Translations under genes and position numbers: made by a program | Assembly (NCBI RefSeq): GCF_002157735.2 | Contig: NZ_AP018689.1 | Location: 1,583,619-1,647,618 of the forward strand | Reading direction: 5' to 3' | Source of the DNA: Vibrio aphrogenes | GTDB taxonomy: Bacteria > Pseudomonadota > Gammaproteobacteria > Enterobacterales > Vibrionaceae | Length of the DNA: 64,000 nt | Notes under the pieces: generated by a model | The model's database searches: none | Told to the model about the DNA's origin: nothing | What the model saw: the letters and a program-made list of their open reading frames with translations, nothing else | Part shown: positions 1-9,842 of the stretch, one piece after another | Layout: each line of letters opens with the position of its first letter | Numbering within the stretch: position 1 is the first letter of the stretch

Positions 1-50
1 GGGCGAGTGCTTGATTCTTATTAAGGTTATGCCTCAGATCATCAATAATA

Positions 51-86
51 AAAAAGCCCTACTTACATAATAAGTAGGGCTTTCAT
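51..86 (-). terminator. Rho-independent terminator after adhE
   Basis: A 13-bp perfect stem (53-65 with 71-83) has a 5-base loop. Read on the minus strand it ends in a run of T directly downstream of the adhE stop. Confidence 0.85.
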
Positions 87-104
87 TATTTGGTCAGACT
101 AAGA

Positions 105-2771
105 TTATTTTTTCTTAGCGACTTTTTTAGGTTCTTCTGTTTTCTTAATCACAGTCGTACCTTCAAACGTTTCACCTTCAATGTAGGCTTTACCGTAGAA
201 AGAAGCGATAAGGACTTCTTTAAGCTCTTTAATTAGAGGGTAACGTGGGTTTGCACCAGTACATTGGTCATCAAACGCATCAACCGCTAATTCATCGACT
301 TTCGCAAAGAAATCAGCTTCGTTAACACCGGCTTCTTGAATTGACATTGGAATATCCAAGTCTTTCTTCACGTCATCCAACCAAGCTAATAGACGCTCAA
401 TTTTCTGTGCAGTACGGTCACCTGCTTGGCTTAAGCCTAGGTGATCGGCAACTTCAGCATAACGACGACGTGCTTGTGGGCGGTCGTATTGAGAGAATGC
501 CGTTTGTTTAGTTGGGTTATCGTTCGCGTTGAAACGGATAACGTTCGAGATCATCAATGCGTTCGCTAGACCGTGTGGAATGTGGAACTCAGCACCCAGT
601 TTGTGAGCAATTGAGTGACACACACCTAGGAAGGCGTTTGCAAATGACATACCTGCGATTGTCGCCGCATTATGTACTTTTTCACGAGCGATTGGGTCAG
701 CCGCACCATTTTGGTAGCTTGATGGTAGGTATTCTTTCAGCATCTTAAGAGCTTGCAGAGCGTGACCATCTGAGTATTCGTTGGCAAGTACTGAAACATA
801 AGCTTCTAGTGCGTGAGTGATTGCATCGTAACCACCAAACGCTGTTAGAGACTTCGGCATGTTCATCACAAGGTTCGCATCAACGATCGCCATGTTTGGT
901 GTTAACTCGTAATCCGCTAGTGGGTACTTCGCACCAGTACGGTCATCAGTTACCACAGCGAATGGTGTAACTTCAGAACCTGTACCAGAAGTCGTCGTTA
1001 CACAGACTAGTTCAGCTTTTGCGCCCATTTTAGGGAACTTGTAGATACGTTTACGGATATCCATAAAGCGCATTGATAGTTCTTCAAAGTGCGTTTCTGG
1101 GTGCTCGTACATAACCCACATGATTTTCGCTGCATCCATTGGTGAACCACCGCCTAGCGCAATGATCACGTCTGGTTGATAGCTTTGCATTTGTGCTGCA
1201 CCTTTTTCAACAACAGATAGCGTTGGATCCGCTTCTACGTCAAAGAACGTTTGCACTTCCATACCTTGCGCTTTCAGTAGGCTTACGATTTCATCAGCAT
1301 AACCGTTGTTGAATAAGAAACGGTCAGTGACTAGGAATGCGCGTTTTTTACCTTCTAAATCAGTCAATGCAACGGGTAGGCTGCCACGACGGAAGTAGAT
1401 TGATTTTGGAAGTTTATGCCACAACATATTCTCAGCTCGCTTAGCAACAGTTTTCTTGTTGATTAGGTGTTTTGGACCTACGTTTTCAGAGATAGAGTTA
1501 CCACCCCATGAACCACAACCTAGTGTTAGCGATGGTGCAACGTTGAAGTTGTATAAATCACCGATACCACCGTGAGTCGTTGGGATATTGATAAGAATAC
1601 GAGCTGTTTTTAATTTGTCGCCAAAGTATTTAATACGTTCAGCATTGGTGTCTTGGTTTGTATAAAGACCAGAGGTATGACCGATACCGCCGATTTCAAC
1701 CATAGTCACGGCTTGCTCTACTGCATTTTCGAAAGAAGACGCGCGGAACATGCCTAGAGTTGGAGACAGTTTCTCATGAGCGAACTCGTCGTCATGGCTG
1801 ACTACGCCACCTTCACCGATTAACACTTTAGTGTCAGCTGGCACTTTAACGCCCGCTAATTCAGCAATTTTAACTGCTGGTTGACCTACGATGTCAGCAT
1901 TTAGGTTGCCGTTGATAAGTAGTACTTTACGTACTTTATCCGCTTCCGCTTTAGATAGAACGTAACCTTTATGAGAAGCAAAACGCTCTTTTACTTCTTC
2001 GTATACTTCGTCCATTACGATAACAGCTTGCTCAGATGCACATACTACGCCGTTGTCGAATGTTTTTGACATAAGAACAGAAGCAACCGCACGTTTGATG
2101 TCAGCTGTTTCATCGATAACCACAGGAACGTTACCTGCACCTACACCGATAGCTGGTTTACCTGAAGAGTAAGCCGCTTTAACCATGCCTGGACCACCAG
2201 TTGCAAGGATAAGGTTGATACCATCGTGCTTCATCAGTGCGTTAGACAATTCAACTGAAGGTTGGTCAATCCAGCCAATGATGTCTTTTGGAGCGCCCGC
2301 AGCCACAGCTGCTTCAAGAACTAATTTTGCCGCATCATTAGTTGAATTTTTTGCACGTGGGTGTGGTGAGAAGATAATGCCGTTACGAGTTTTTAGAGAG
2401 ATAAGAGATTTGAAGATTGCTGTTGACGTTGGGTTAGTAGTTGGGACGATACCACAAATAATGCCGACTGGCTCTGCGATAGTAATCGTGTCAGTGCCTT
2501 CTTCAAGGATGCCACACGTTTTTTCATCGCGGTATTTGTTGTAGATAAATTCAGATGCAAAGTGGTTTTTGATTACTTTGTCTTCAATAATACCCATGCC
2601 AGATTCGGCTACCGCTTGCTGCGCTAGAGGAATACGTGCTTGGTTAGCAGCTAAAGACGCGGCACGGAAGATTTTATCAACTTGCTCTTGAGAATAAGTA
2701 GCAAACTCTTTCTGTGCTGCTTGAACGCGTGCGACTAAAGCATCTAGCTCAGCTAAGTTAGTTACAGGCAT
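105..2771 (-). CDS. adhE: Bifunctional acetaldehyde-CoA/alcohol dehydrogenase AdhE
   Basis: At 888 aa this has the usual AdhE length (E. coli 891). The N-terminal half is a CoA-acylating aldehyde dehydrogenase with the catalytic Cys in NGVVCASEQ (about residue 244). The C-terminal half is an iron-dependent alcohol dehydrogenase with the metal-site stretch around FLGVCHSIAHKLG and FHIPHG. It reduces acetyl-CoA to ethanol in two NADH-using steps and recycles NAD+ in fermentation. The ATG has a clear AGGAG seven bases upstream. Codon use is strongly biased, as in gapA, which suggests high expression. A hairpin terminator follows the stop. The 710-bp upstream region carries an FNR-like site, fitting anaerobic induction. 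The neighbouring MarC-family gene is next to adhE in E. coli too. Confidence 0.98.
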   Translation of the reverse strand: MPVTNLAELDALVARVQAAQKEFATYSQEQVDKIFRAASLAANQARIPLAQQAVAESGMGIIEDKVIKNHFASEFIYNKYRDEKTCGILEEGTDTITIAEPVGIICGIVPTTNPTSTAIFKSLISLKTRNGIIFSPHPRAKNSTNDAAKLVLEAAVAAGAPKDIIGWIDQPSVELSNALMKHDGINLILATGGPGMVKAAYSSGKPAIGVGAGNVPVVIDETADIKRAVASVLMSKTFDNGVVCASEQAVIVMDEVYEEVKERFASHKGYVLSKAEADKVRKVLLINGNLNADIVGQPAVKIAELAGVKVPADTKVLIGEGGVVSHDDEFAHEKLSPTLGMFRASSFENAVEQAVTMVEIGGIGHTSGLYTNQDTNAERIKYFGDKLKTARILINIPTTHGGIGDLYNFNVAPSLTLGCGSWGGNSISENVGPKHLINKKTVAKRAENMLWHKLPKSIYFRRGSLPVALTDLEGKKRAFLVTDRFLFNNGYADEIVSLLKAQGMEVQTFFDVEADPTLSVVEKGAAQMQSYQPDVIIALGGGSPMDAAKIMWVMYEHPETHFEELSMRFMDIRKRIYKFPKMGAKAELVCVTTTSGTGSEVTPFAVVTDDRTGAKYPLADYELTPNMAIVDANLVMNMPKSLTAFGGYDAITHALEAYVSVLANEYSDGHALQALKMLKEYLPSSYQNGAADPIAREKVHNAATIAGMSFANAFLGVCHSIAHKLGAEFHIPHGLANALMISNVIRFNANDNPTKQTAFSQYDRPQARRRYAEVADHLGLSQAGDRTAQKIERLLAWLDDVKKDLDIPMSIQEAGVNEADFFAKVDELAVDAFDDQCTGANPRYPLIKELKEVLIASFYGKAYIEGETFEGTTVIKKTEEPKKVAKKK

Positions 2772-3481
2772 AATGAATCTCCTAAGATTAAAAATTAAAA
2801 ACTATTTATTAAGGCTATACGGCTTGATTTTTGCACCAAATTTAACGCTAAACTCGCCTTAGTAAATCGCTTTCGAAACTGAGTATATTCCTTCAAATAT
2901 TCTGGAATATTGATATAGATCAGTTCTTGCAATCTAAATACCCCCAAAGCGGTAGTTACTGTTAAAATAAAATTATAAATAACTGATATTTAAAGGTTTT
3001 TATTTATTTCACAATGTGAAAAATATTTAACCTACCGTTAGCATACACCATAATTAAGCACAATTTTTGTAAGTTTATTACTATAAAACCATTGCAAAAA
3101 AGCACAATCTTATCGTGCTACAACGAGTATACGTAATCTAAATAGAAAGGTAATACTTTAGCGGTATTTTTTTCACTATATTAATGATTTTAAAGACTTA
3201 GCTCGAAATTCACATCTAACCTGTTGTAAAACGCTGAATCAACACTGATATCAAAATGCCCTGTATTGGCTAAAATATCACCACCAGTGTTTTTCTACCT
3301 CACATGTTCTCACTCGTCCGTGACGTCAACATGACGAAATATAAAGCATGAGATGAAATTTGATTTCTCTCTCAGCCCCATTAAGTAAAAATAAATTTTT
3401 TCATCATTAAATTTAAGCTCGAAAGATTCACACCCCCTATGTATACTCCCCCCTCTTCTGTTCAATATCCGAGATAACACT
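2772..3481. other. 710-bp gene-free divergent region adhE/marC-like
   Basis: I see no credible gene here. The stretch is AT-rich and holds the FNR-like site at 2910-2923, a perfect 15-bp palindrome TTTCACAATGTGAAA at 3007-3021, and an inverted repeat AACACTG/CAGTGTT (3241-3247 with 3285-3291) followed by T residues. It presumably contains a long adhE leader and the promoter of the rightward marC-like gene. Confidence 0.6.
2910..2923. promoter_or_regulatory. FNR-like site upstream of adhE
   Basis: TTGATATAGATCAG matches the FNR consensus TTGAT-N4-ATCAA at nine of ten defined bases. It lies about 140 bp before the adhE start codon. FNR activation fits a fermentative enzyme, but binding is inferred only. 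Confidence 0.5.
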
Positions 3482-4120
3482 ATGACCTCCATCGAATTTG
3501 CCATTTATTTACAATTTTTCCTCGGGCTAGTCGCTGCAGTAAATCCCATAGGTATTATGCCGGTGTTTGTGTCATTAACTGGCCACATGTCACCAGAAGA
3601 AAAAAATAAAACGGCGACTACAGCCAATATTGCGGTGGCGATTATCTTAATTGCTTCATTACTTTGCGGACAATTACTACTGGATATGTTCAGTGTGTCT
3701 CTCGATTCGTTCCGAATTGCTGGTGGGTTGCTATTAATCAGTATCGCTTTTTCCATGATGAGCGGTAAACTTGGTGAAGATAAACAAAACAAACAAGAAC
3801 GCACCGAATACATTAGCCGAGAACAAATCGGTGTGGTGCCGCTTGCAATGCCTTTAATGGCTGGCCCGGGCGCAATCAGTTCAACCATTGTATATGGCTC
3901 TCGATACCCAACCCTACTTGAAACCGTTGGCATCATCATTACGATTATGGTTTTTTGCTTTTGTTCTTGGCTTTTATATCGTTCCGCTCCTTTTATCGTG
4001 CGCTTTTTAAGACAAACGGGCATTAACGTGATTACTCGTATCATGGGTCTTATTCTTGCAGCCTTAGGCGTTGAATTTATTGTGACAGGTGTACGAAACT
4101 TAGTTCAGGGCTTAATGTAA
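3482..4120 (+). CDS. MarC-family integral membrane protein (YchE-like)
   Basis: A 212-aa, very hydrophobic protein with about six predicted membrane segments. It shows MarC-family features: an N-terminal FLGLVAAVNPIGIMPVF segment and a central GVVPLAMPLMAGPGAIS motif. The substrate of this inner-membrane family is not established, and the old link to multiple antibiotic resistance is not supported. E. coli ychE occupies the same place next to adhE, which supports orthology. The start ATG follows GAGATAACACT. The K+ channel gene begins 31 bp after its stop on the same strand, so the two may be co-transcribed. Confidence 0.9.
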   Translation: MTSIEFAIYLQFFLGLVAAVNPIGIMPVFVSLTGHMSPEEKNKTATTANIAVAIILIASLLCGQLLLDMFSVSLDSFRIAGGLLLISIAFSMMSGKLGEDKQNKQERTEYISREQIGVVPLAMPLMAGPGAISSTIVYGSRYPTLLETVGIIITIMVFCFCSWLLYRSAPFIVRFLRQTGINVITRIMGLILAALGVEFIVTGVRNLVQGLM

Positions 4121-4151
4121 TAACTGGGACGATAACTTAGGAAGGACCCTG

Positions 4152-5015
4152 ATGAATCAAGAATCATTAAAACATCGACTCTATGTCATCATATTTGGCA
4201 CTCACACCGCAGCGGGCCGCCGTTTTGATATCTTATTAATCCTTGCTATTTTTAGTTCATTAACGGTACTGATCCTTGATTCAGTACCGTATTTTGCTAC
4301 GAGCTGGCAACGAGAATTTGATTTCCTTGAATACTTTTTTACCGCACTGTTCACTCTCGAATATATATTGCGCTTATATTGCTCACCTAAACCCAGTGCC
4401 TATGCCAAAAGCTTTTATGGTGTGATTGATTTACTCGCGATCTTACCAACTTATTTGGCTTTCTTTTTCCCATCAGCCAGTTTTATTGGCATCATCCGCT
4501 TATTACGCGTCATGCGCATTTTCCGTATCTTAAAGTTGGTACGCTTTTTACAAGACTCTAATTTACTGGTTCGTACGCTCGCGATGTCACAACGAAAGAT
4601 TTTAATATTTTTCAGTGCGGTTGCGATCTTAGTGACTATTTTTGGCGCACTGATGTTTGTCATTGAAGGACCAGAAAATGGCTTTACCAGTATTCCTAGA
4701 GGAATTTATTGGGCCATTATTACCATTACAACGGTAGGATATGGGGATGTCGTACCACAAACTCCACTCGGTCAAGGTGTGGCAGCATTAACGATGTTAC
4801 TCGGTTATTCCATTTTAGCCGTCCCCACCGGGATCATCACGGCAGAGCTCAATCAAGAAATGAAAGCCCATCGCACATTAGTGTTATGCCCTAATTGCAC
4901 CAAGCCTGGTCATGAAACTGATGCTCTATTCTGTAAACATTGTGGCAGTGAATTAGCCGATCCCGATAAGCGAGTGGTCCCGGTCAAAGACCCTGATACC
5001 AATCACACTAATTAG
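4152..5015 (+). CDS. Voltage-gated potassium channel family protein with C-terminal zinc ribbon
   Basis: This 287-aa protein has the six-transmembrane plan. S4 is visible as RLLRVMRIFRILKLVRFL at about residues 115-132. The pore loop has the K+ selectivity filter TTVGYGD at 193-199, followed by S6. A short cytosolic tail carries CPNC (246-249) and CKHC (261-264), a four-Cys zinc ribbon. It most likely conducts K+ across the inner membrane; what the ribbon senses is unknown. The last codons and the stop lie inside a dispersed intergenic repeat (4996-5026), so the tail DPDTNHTN looks repeat-derived. The ATG has GGAAGGA upstream. Confidence 0.9.
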   Translation: MNQESLKHRLYVIIFGTHTAAGRRFDILLILAIFSSLTVLILDSVPYFATSWQREFDFLEYFFTALFTLEYILRLYCSPKPSAYAKSFYGVIDLLAILPTYLAFFFPSASFIGIIRLLRVMRIFRILKLVRFLQDSNLLVRTLAMSQRKILIFFSAVAILVTIFGALMFVIEGPENGFTSIPRGIYWAIITITTVGYGDVVPQTPLGQGVAALTMLLGYSILAVPTGIITAELNQEMKAHRTLVLCPNCTKPGHETDALFCKHCGSELADPDKRVVPVKDPDTNHTN

Positions 5016-5026
5016 ATGGCCACAGA
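4996..5026 (+). repeat. Dispersed repeat family A, partial copy (overlaps channel stop)
   Basis: About 31 bp close to the longer copies at 58763-58809 (same strand) and 52856-52902 (opposite strand), sharing ATACCAATCACA, TAATTAGATGG and CAGA. It covers the last six sense codons and TAG stop of the channel gene. Confidence 0.7.
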
Positions 5027-5120
5027 ATTAACCTTAGTTACGAATTAATCTCCATTGTGAATAACGACTACGATTGATATTCATCGCTCGCTCCATCTAA
5101 CTTTATGCGTTATTACCCAT

Positions 5121-5158
5121 AAAAAAGTCCGCGTTAGATTCAACGCGGACTTTCAGTT
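5121..5158. terminator. Bidirectional terminator between channel gene and asd
   Basis: A perfect 12-bp stem (5125-5136 with 5143-5154) with a 6-base loop, flanked by A and T runs on opposite sides. It can serve the rightward channel gene and leftward asd. Confidence 0.85.
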
Positions 5159-5238
5159 TTTAAAAGGTACTGGCGAGTCATTAAAAGTAAGCCACTTTTT
5201 ACACTCCGCCTCTTTTATTTATTTGTAATTAGTCGCAA

Positions 5239-6357
5239 TTAACGGTTTTGCAAAATAATACGTAATGTACGACGAAGTGGCTCTGCCGCTCCCCATAACA
5301 ATTGGTCACCCACTGTAAAGGCATTTAGGAACGTATCCCCCATCGCCATTTTACGTAAACGACCAACCGGAACAGACAAAGTACCCGTCACCTTAGCAGG
5401 AGAAAGCTCTTGCATCGTAATATCACGCTCATTAGGGATCACTTTGACCCAATCGTTATGGCTTGCAATGATGTCTTCGATTTCATCCATTGGCACATTT
5501 TGCTTCAATTTAATGGTGAGTGCCTGAGAGTGACAACGCATGGCACCAATACGCACACAAGTGCCATCAATCGGTACGATGGCATTTCCATCTAAACCTA
5601 AAATCTTGTTCGTTTCGACGGTGCCTTTCCACTCTTCTTTACTTTGACCATTGTCACGTTTGACATCAATCCATGGAATCAACGAGCCCGCTAAAGGCGC
5701 ACCAAACTCGCTAGTCGGATAGTCACTAGAACGAATCGTCTCTGCCACTTTGCGGTCGATATCCAAAATAGAGCTCGCCGGATCAGCCATTTCTGCGCTT
5801 ACCGATTGATTAATCACACCCATTTGTGAGATCAATTCACGCATATTTTTCGCACCAGCACCTGAAGCAGCTTGATACGTCATCGCGCTCATCCATTCAA
5901 TCATGCCTTTTTCGTATAGACCACCGAGGCCCATCAACATCAAGCTGACCGTACAGTTACCACCGACAAAAGTGTTAGTACCAGAGTGGAGACCTTGTTG
6001 AATTTGCGTTAGGTTGACAGGATCAAGGGTGATGATGGCATCGTCTTGCATACGTAATGTCGACGCTGCATCAATCCAATATCCTTTCCATCCCGCTTGG
6101 CGCAATGCTGGATACACTTTTTCAGTGTAAGAACCACCTTGGCAAGTAATAATGGCATCAAGTTGCTTGAGGCTTTCAATATCAAACGCATCTTGTAATA
6201 AGCCGGCTTCTTTTTGACCAAAAACCGGGGCAGGAATGCCCACTTGAGATGTACTGTAAAATACCGGTTCAATGAGGTCGAAATCCTTCTCTTCCACCAT
6301 GCGTTGCATCAGTACTGAACCCACCATGCCACGCCATCCGACTAAACCTACTCTCAT
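5239..6357 (-). CDS. asd: Aspartate-semialdehyde dehydrogenase (E. coli-type Asd)
   Basis: A 372-aa protein close to E. coli Asd throughout: N-terminal NADP-binding [11 protein letters not shown], catalytic Cys135 in GGNCTVSLM, and the later [14 protein letters not shown] segment with the active-site His. It reduces aspartyl-4-phosphate to aspartate semialdehyde, the branch point to lysine, diaminopimelate, threonine and methionine. It stands alone, with GAGGA upstream of the ATG. A second, distantly related Asd is at 46917-47930; having both subfamilies is a known Vibrio trait. Confidence 0.97.
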   Translation of the reverse strand: MRVGLVGWRGMVGSVLMQRMVEEKDFDLIEPVFYSTSQVGIPAPVFGQKEAGLLQDAFDIESLKQLDAIITCQGGSYTEKVYPALRQAGWKGYWIDAASTLRMQDDAIITLDPVNLTQIQQGLHSGTNTFVGGNCTVSLMLMGLGGLYEKGMIEWMSAMTYQAASGAGAKNMRELISQMGVINQSVSAEMADPASSILDIDRKVAETIRSSDYPTSEFGAPLAGSLIPWIDVKRDNGQSKEEWKGTVETNKILGLDGNAIVPIDGTCVRIGAMRCHSQALTIKLKQNVPMDEIEDIIASHNDWVKVIPNERDITMQELSPAKVTGTLSVPVGRLRKMAMGDTFLNAFTVGDQLLWGAAEPLRRTLRIILQNR

Positions 6358-6507
6358 TATTTCATCCTCTCCATGATTAATTTTAATGTTATAAAGGCCG
6401 CCCAGTTAGACAGCCAAAATTTTATACGTTACCTGTACTATCTCATTGCTGCTGATATTCTTCAAATCCGATTTCAAGATTTTAATGATCAGAGATTACT
6501 GACAAAC

Positions 6508-7509
6508 TTAAGAATGGCGAGTCAGTTGATCTTTTAAATTCGGCGGAATACCTTTAATGGTTAATGTATCCGTTTCTGGATCATAAAACACACGCTCGCC
6601 CAGTAGCATACTGTCAAAGTTGATGGATAAACCACCACCCGCACCCACATATTTTGCTAACTTACGAATCGTCGAACGATCAACCGGAAAGCTGTCTTCT
6701 AATTCATAGCCTTGCTTTTGAGTGAAATCTTGAAAATTATCATGATGCCCAGCGCCTGCTAGCTCACCTGATAATTCTTTAATTGTGACTTCATCGCCCG
6801 CTTTAAGCTGTTCATTACAAAAATCATGCACTTGTTTACGGCAGGCTACTGTTTCTTCTTTATTGAGTTGCGCATCGGCACAGTAATCGTCTACCGCTTG
6901 CATCAAAACTTGGTTTTGCTTTTTGGTGTCTAAGCCCACTTCAGCTTGCAAAAAGTCCAAGAAAAAATCAGCCACTTTACGCCCCACACGACCTTTGATG
7001 TAGCTTAAATAACGATTAGAATCTGGGTCCGTTTCATAGCGAGATAAATCGATACGCACGGCAATATCCATTTTATTGATATCAAGGTAATCTGTACCGC
7101 TAATATCAAGATCATCGTTTACTTTTAAACTTTGATTAGAAGGCAACAATGCAATAAATAGGTAATCTGTCGCTAATGATTGGTATTCGGCGAGCACTAA
7201 TACGCCTTCATCGGCAAAAGGGTATTTGGCTAATTCTGACTTCAAACGCTCAGCCGATTGCTGAGAAAAGTCATAAAACTTTAATTCACCTTGGCGTAAC
7301 TGCTTCATCCACGCTTGGAATTCACTGTCTTCTTTGTAGATACCAAACCCTTTACCCGCTTTCGCACTAAAGGTTCGATGCAGCTCAGCAACTAATTGCT
7401 CAGTCACACCATCATTGGGTAAAGCTGAATCGCGTAAGCTAACAACTAGCTCATTTTGGTCATTTTTTGTCAATTTATGCAGTATGACGTTGGAAATATT
7501 TAAGCTCAT
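6508..7509 (-). CDS. yejK: Nucleoid-associated protein YejK (NdpA)
   Basis: A 333-aa homologue of E. coli YejK, beginning MSLNISNVILHKLTKND and ending in the conserved VFYDPETDTLTIKGIPPNLKDQL region. The family binds the nucleoid and interacts with topoisomerase IV; its exact role is unsettled. It is divergent from yejL, the same arrangement as in E. coli, with a 184-bp gap that must hold both promoters. No strong Shine-Dalgarno sequence is visible before the ATG. Confidence 0.95.
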   Translation of the reverse strand: MSLNISNVILHKLTKNDQNELVVSLRDSALPNDGVTEQLVAELHRTFSAKAGKGFGIYKEDSEFQAWMKQLRQGELKFYDFSQQSAERLKSELAKYPFADEGVLVLAEYQSLATDYLFIALLPSNQSLKVNDDLDISGTDYLDINKMDIAVRIDLSRYETDPDSNRYLSYIKGRVGRKVADFFLDFLQAEVGLDTKKQNQVLMQAVDDYCADAQLNKEETVACRKQVHDFCNEQLKAGDEVTIKELSGELAGAGHHDNFQDFTQKQGYELEDSFPVDRSTIRKLAKYVGAGGGLSINFDSMLLGERVFYDPETDTLTIKGIPPNLKDQLTRHS

Positions 7510-7693
7510 GGTAAATTAGTTTCAGTTGATGTTTCAGTTGTGAGGAAGACTAGGTTATCATAAGCCGCTTTATATACCCAAGTAGCTTAGCACTCTTAAC
7601 TAAGAGGCTCTGAAAGCAGAGAAAAAATCTCAACACAGACTTGCTACTCAGTACTATCATTAACCGAAATCTAGGAAAATATTCAAGACCGTT

Positions 7694-7909
7694 ATGCCTA
7701 TTAATTCAAAATACAGCGACCAAAAGATCGAACAAATTCTGGCAGAAATTGCTGCCGTGTTAAAAAAGCATGATGCAAATCCTGATCTGAGCTTAATGAT
7801 AGCTGGTAATATAGCCACTAACATCTTGAACTCAAATGTGCCAAAATCTCAACGTAAACTCATTGCGGATAAATTTTCTCAAGCTCTTTTATCATCAATC
7901 GATGACTAA
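7694..7909 (+). CDS. yejL: UPF0352 family protein YejL
   Basis: A 71-aa protein with the YejL family pattern (N-terminal [20 protein letters not shown], then [10 protein letters not shown] and LNSNVP). The function of this small cytosolic helical protein is unknown. It lies 40 bp upstream of yejM on the same strand, as in E. coli, so the two are probably co-transcribed. Confidence 0.93.
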   Translation: MPINSKYSDQKIEQILAEIAAVLKKHDANPDLSLMIAGNIATNILNSNVPKSQRKLIADKFSQALLSSIDD

Positions 7910-7949
7910 AATGTATTCTTAAACTAATTGAGTTAGAACGAAATCATAC

Positions 7950-9767
7950 ATGGTAGATAGCGGAAATTCTTACGGAGAGCGAGTCTCTCGACTAGTCAGT
8001 TGGGGGCATTGGTTCGCCTTCTTCAATATTATTATAGCCATGCTTATTGGGACGAGCTTTATTACCCAATCACCATGGCCAGAGACGATTCTAGGTCAAG
8101 CTTACTTACTCATTTCTTGGGTAGGTCACTTTAGTTTCTTAGTTTTCGGTCTCTATATCTTGATATTGTTTCCGCTAACTTTCATTATCCCTTCGCGGAA
8201 ATTGTTACGCTTATTCAGTGTCTGTTTTGCCACGATTTGCTTAACCTTATTGATTCTTGATAGCCAAGCTTACGAACGATTGCATTTGCACCTAAATCCC
8301 GTCGTTTGGGAGCTGTTATTAAGCAAAGAAAAAACCGCCTTTAATGCTGAGTGGCAATACTTATTTGCTGCTGTGCCGGTGATTTTCTTATTGCAAATCG
8401 CCATTTCAGAGTGGATCTGGAAAAAGCAACGTAAATTGTCTCGCAAGCAGATTGGTAAACCCGCTACCATCATTTTCTTTTTGTGCTTTATTAGTAGCCA
8501 CCTAATTTACATTTGGGCGGATGCTTTTTTCTATAGCCCAATTACTAACCAAAGAGCGAACTTCCCACTGTCTTATCCAATGACGGCGAAATCCTTCATG
8601 GAGAAACACGGGCTTTTAGATAAAGATGAATATCTAGAACGTTTGGAAAAAAATGGTAAATCGAGTGAAGTAGTCAATTACCCTCTTGAACCACTTAAAT
8701 TTGAGGGTCGAGGCAAAAAGTACAATGTCCTGATTGTCATGATTGATAATTTACGTAGCGACATGCTCACTCAAGCTACGATGCCGACAACGTTTGATTT
8801 TGCTAAAAATAATCAAAACTTCGTCAATCACTATAGTGCCAGTAACAATATCTATGGTGTCTTCGGGCTATTTTATGGGCTACCTAGCAACTATGCCGCG
8901 AGCATCAAAACCCAAGATACTCCACCGTTATTTATCTCAACTATGAATAACCGTGATTACTCGATGTCGGCTTTCAGCGGCGATCAGTTTAATAATGCCA
9001 AATTTTATGATGAGATTTTTGCGCCAATTGATATTACCAAATTAAGCAATCGCCAAACCGAGAACGATCAAGAAACTATTTCTGAATGGCAACAATGGCT
9101 CAGTGCAAGTACTAATAAGCCTTGGTTTAGTTACATTGAATTATCTGAAGTGGATAAATTTGAAGATAACCCGACCATTTTGCCTCAATTTGATACGGGC
9201 TCGAAAAAAGCGAGTGATAAATTATTAGCCCAATATCAATCTGCGGCATTCACTGCTGACCAAAAGGTTGCTCAGATCTTAAATGAATTAGAAATAAAAG
9301 AACTGTATGACAACACCATTGTCATCGTGACCTCAAATCACGGTACTGAGTTTAATGAAACGAAAAGTAACAGCTGGGGTTCAAACACCAACTTTAGCCG
9401 CTACCAATTACAAGTGCCAATGGTCATTCACTGGCCAGGAAAAGCACCAGAGTTATTTCAACATAAAACCAGTCATTTAGATTTATCGGCCACACTGATG
9501 CAGGATTTATTTCAGTCCTCTTCCAACCCTTATGACTTTGGTAGTGGGAAAAACTTATTTAATAGTACTCCTCGCCCATGGATATTGGCTGGAGACAGCG
9601 ATGATATTGCACTCATTACCGACGATACTACAACGGTTGTCGATAAATTTGGCAACTATAAAGTCTACGATCAAAACTACAAACGCAGTGAAGATATCAA
9701 ACCTAAGTTATCCATTGTGTTGCAAGGTTTATCAGAGCTTAAACGTTTTTATCGTCAAAGTGATTAG
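7950..9767 (+). CDS. yejM: Inner-membrane sulfatase-like protein YejM (PbgA)
   Basis: A 605-aa protein: five N-terminal membrane segments within about residues 18-200, a linker, then a periplasmic sulfatase/alkaline-phosphatase-like domain starting at YNVLIVMIDNLRSDML. E. coli YejM (586 aa) senses lipopolysaccharide and restrains LapB/FtsH degradation of LpxC; this role is taken from the family. The sulfatase fold keeps VMIDNLRSDM but no clear activatable Cys/Ser motif, in line with a non-catalytic regulator. It is followed by tRNA-Pro, as yejM is by proL in E. coli. Confidence 0.95.
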   Translation: MVDSGNSYGERVSRLVSWGHWFAFFNIIIAMLIGTSFITQSPWPETILGQAYLLISWVGHFSFLVFGLYILILFPLTFIIPSRKLLRLFSVCFATICLTLLILDSQAYERLHLHLNPVVWELLLSKEKTAFNAEWQYLFAAVPVIFLLQIAISEWIWKKQRKLSRKQIGKPATIIFFLCFISSHLIYIWADAFFYSPITNQRANFPLSYPMTAKSFMEKHGLLDKDEYLERLEKNGKSSEVVNYPLEPLKFEGRGKKYNVLIVMIDNLRSDMLTQATMPTTFDFAKNNQNFVNHYSASNNIYGVFGLFYGLPSNYAASIKTQDTPPLFISTMNNRDYSMSAFSGDQFNNAKFYDEIFAPIDITKLSNRQTENDQETISEWQQWLSASTNKPWFSYIELSEVDKFEDNPTILPQFDTGSKKASDKLLAQYQSAAFTADQKVAQILNELEIKELYDNTIVIVTSNHGTEFNETKSNSWGSNTNFSRYQLQVPMVIHWPGKAPELFQHKTSHLDLSATLMQDLFQSSSNPYDFGSGKNLFNSTPRPWILAGDSDDIALITDDTTTVVDKFGNYKVYDQNYKRSEDIKPKLSIVLQGLSELKRFYRQSD

Positions 9768-9804
9768 TTTTTAGTCGAACGATATCACTCACTTCTGAAT
9801 GATA

Positions 9805-9833
9805 TTGACGACATTTATAATGATGATTTACAT
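9805..9833 (+). promoter_or_regulatory. Probable tRNA-Pro promoter region
   Basis: TATAAT at 9816-9821 and TTGACG at 9805-9810 lie just before the tRNA. They are too close to be one -35/-10 pair, so the exact promoter is uncertain: either TATAAT with a weak -35, or TTGACG with a weak TTACAT -10 after 17 bases. Confidence 0.4.
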
Positions 9834-9842
9834 TAGCGAAAT

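Noticed and set aside
3241-3291. AACACTG/CAGTGTT inverted repeat before the MarC-like gene as a terminator
   Set aside because: A 37-base interior and only seven paired bases; no gene upstream on that strand needs it.
3505-4044. 179-codon ORF antisense to the MarC-like gene
   Set aside because: A shadow frame; the sense protein has the family motifs and membrane segments.
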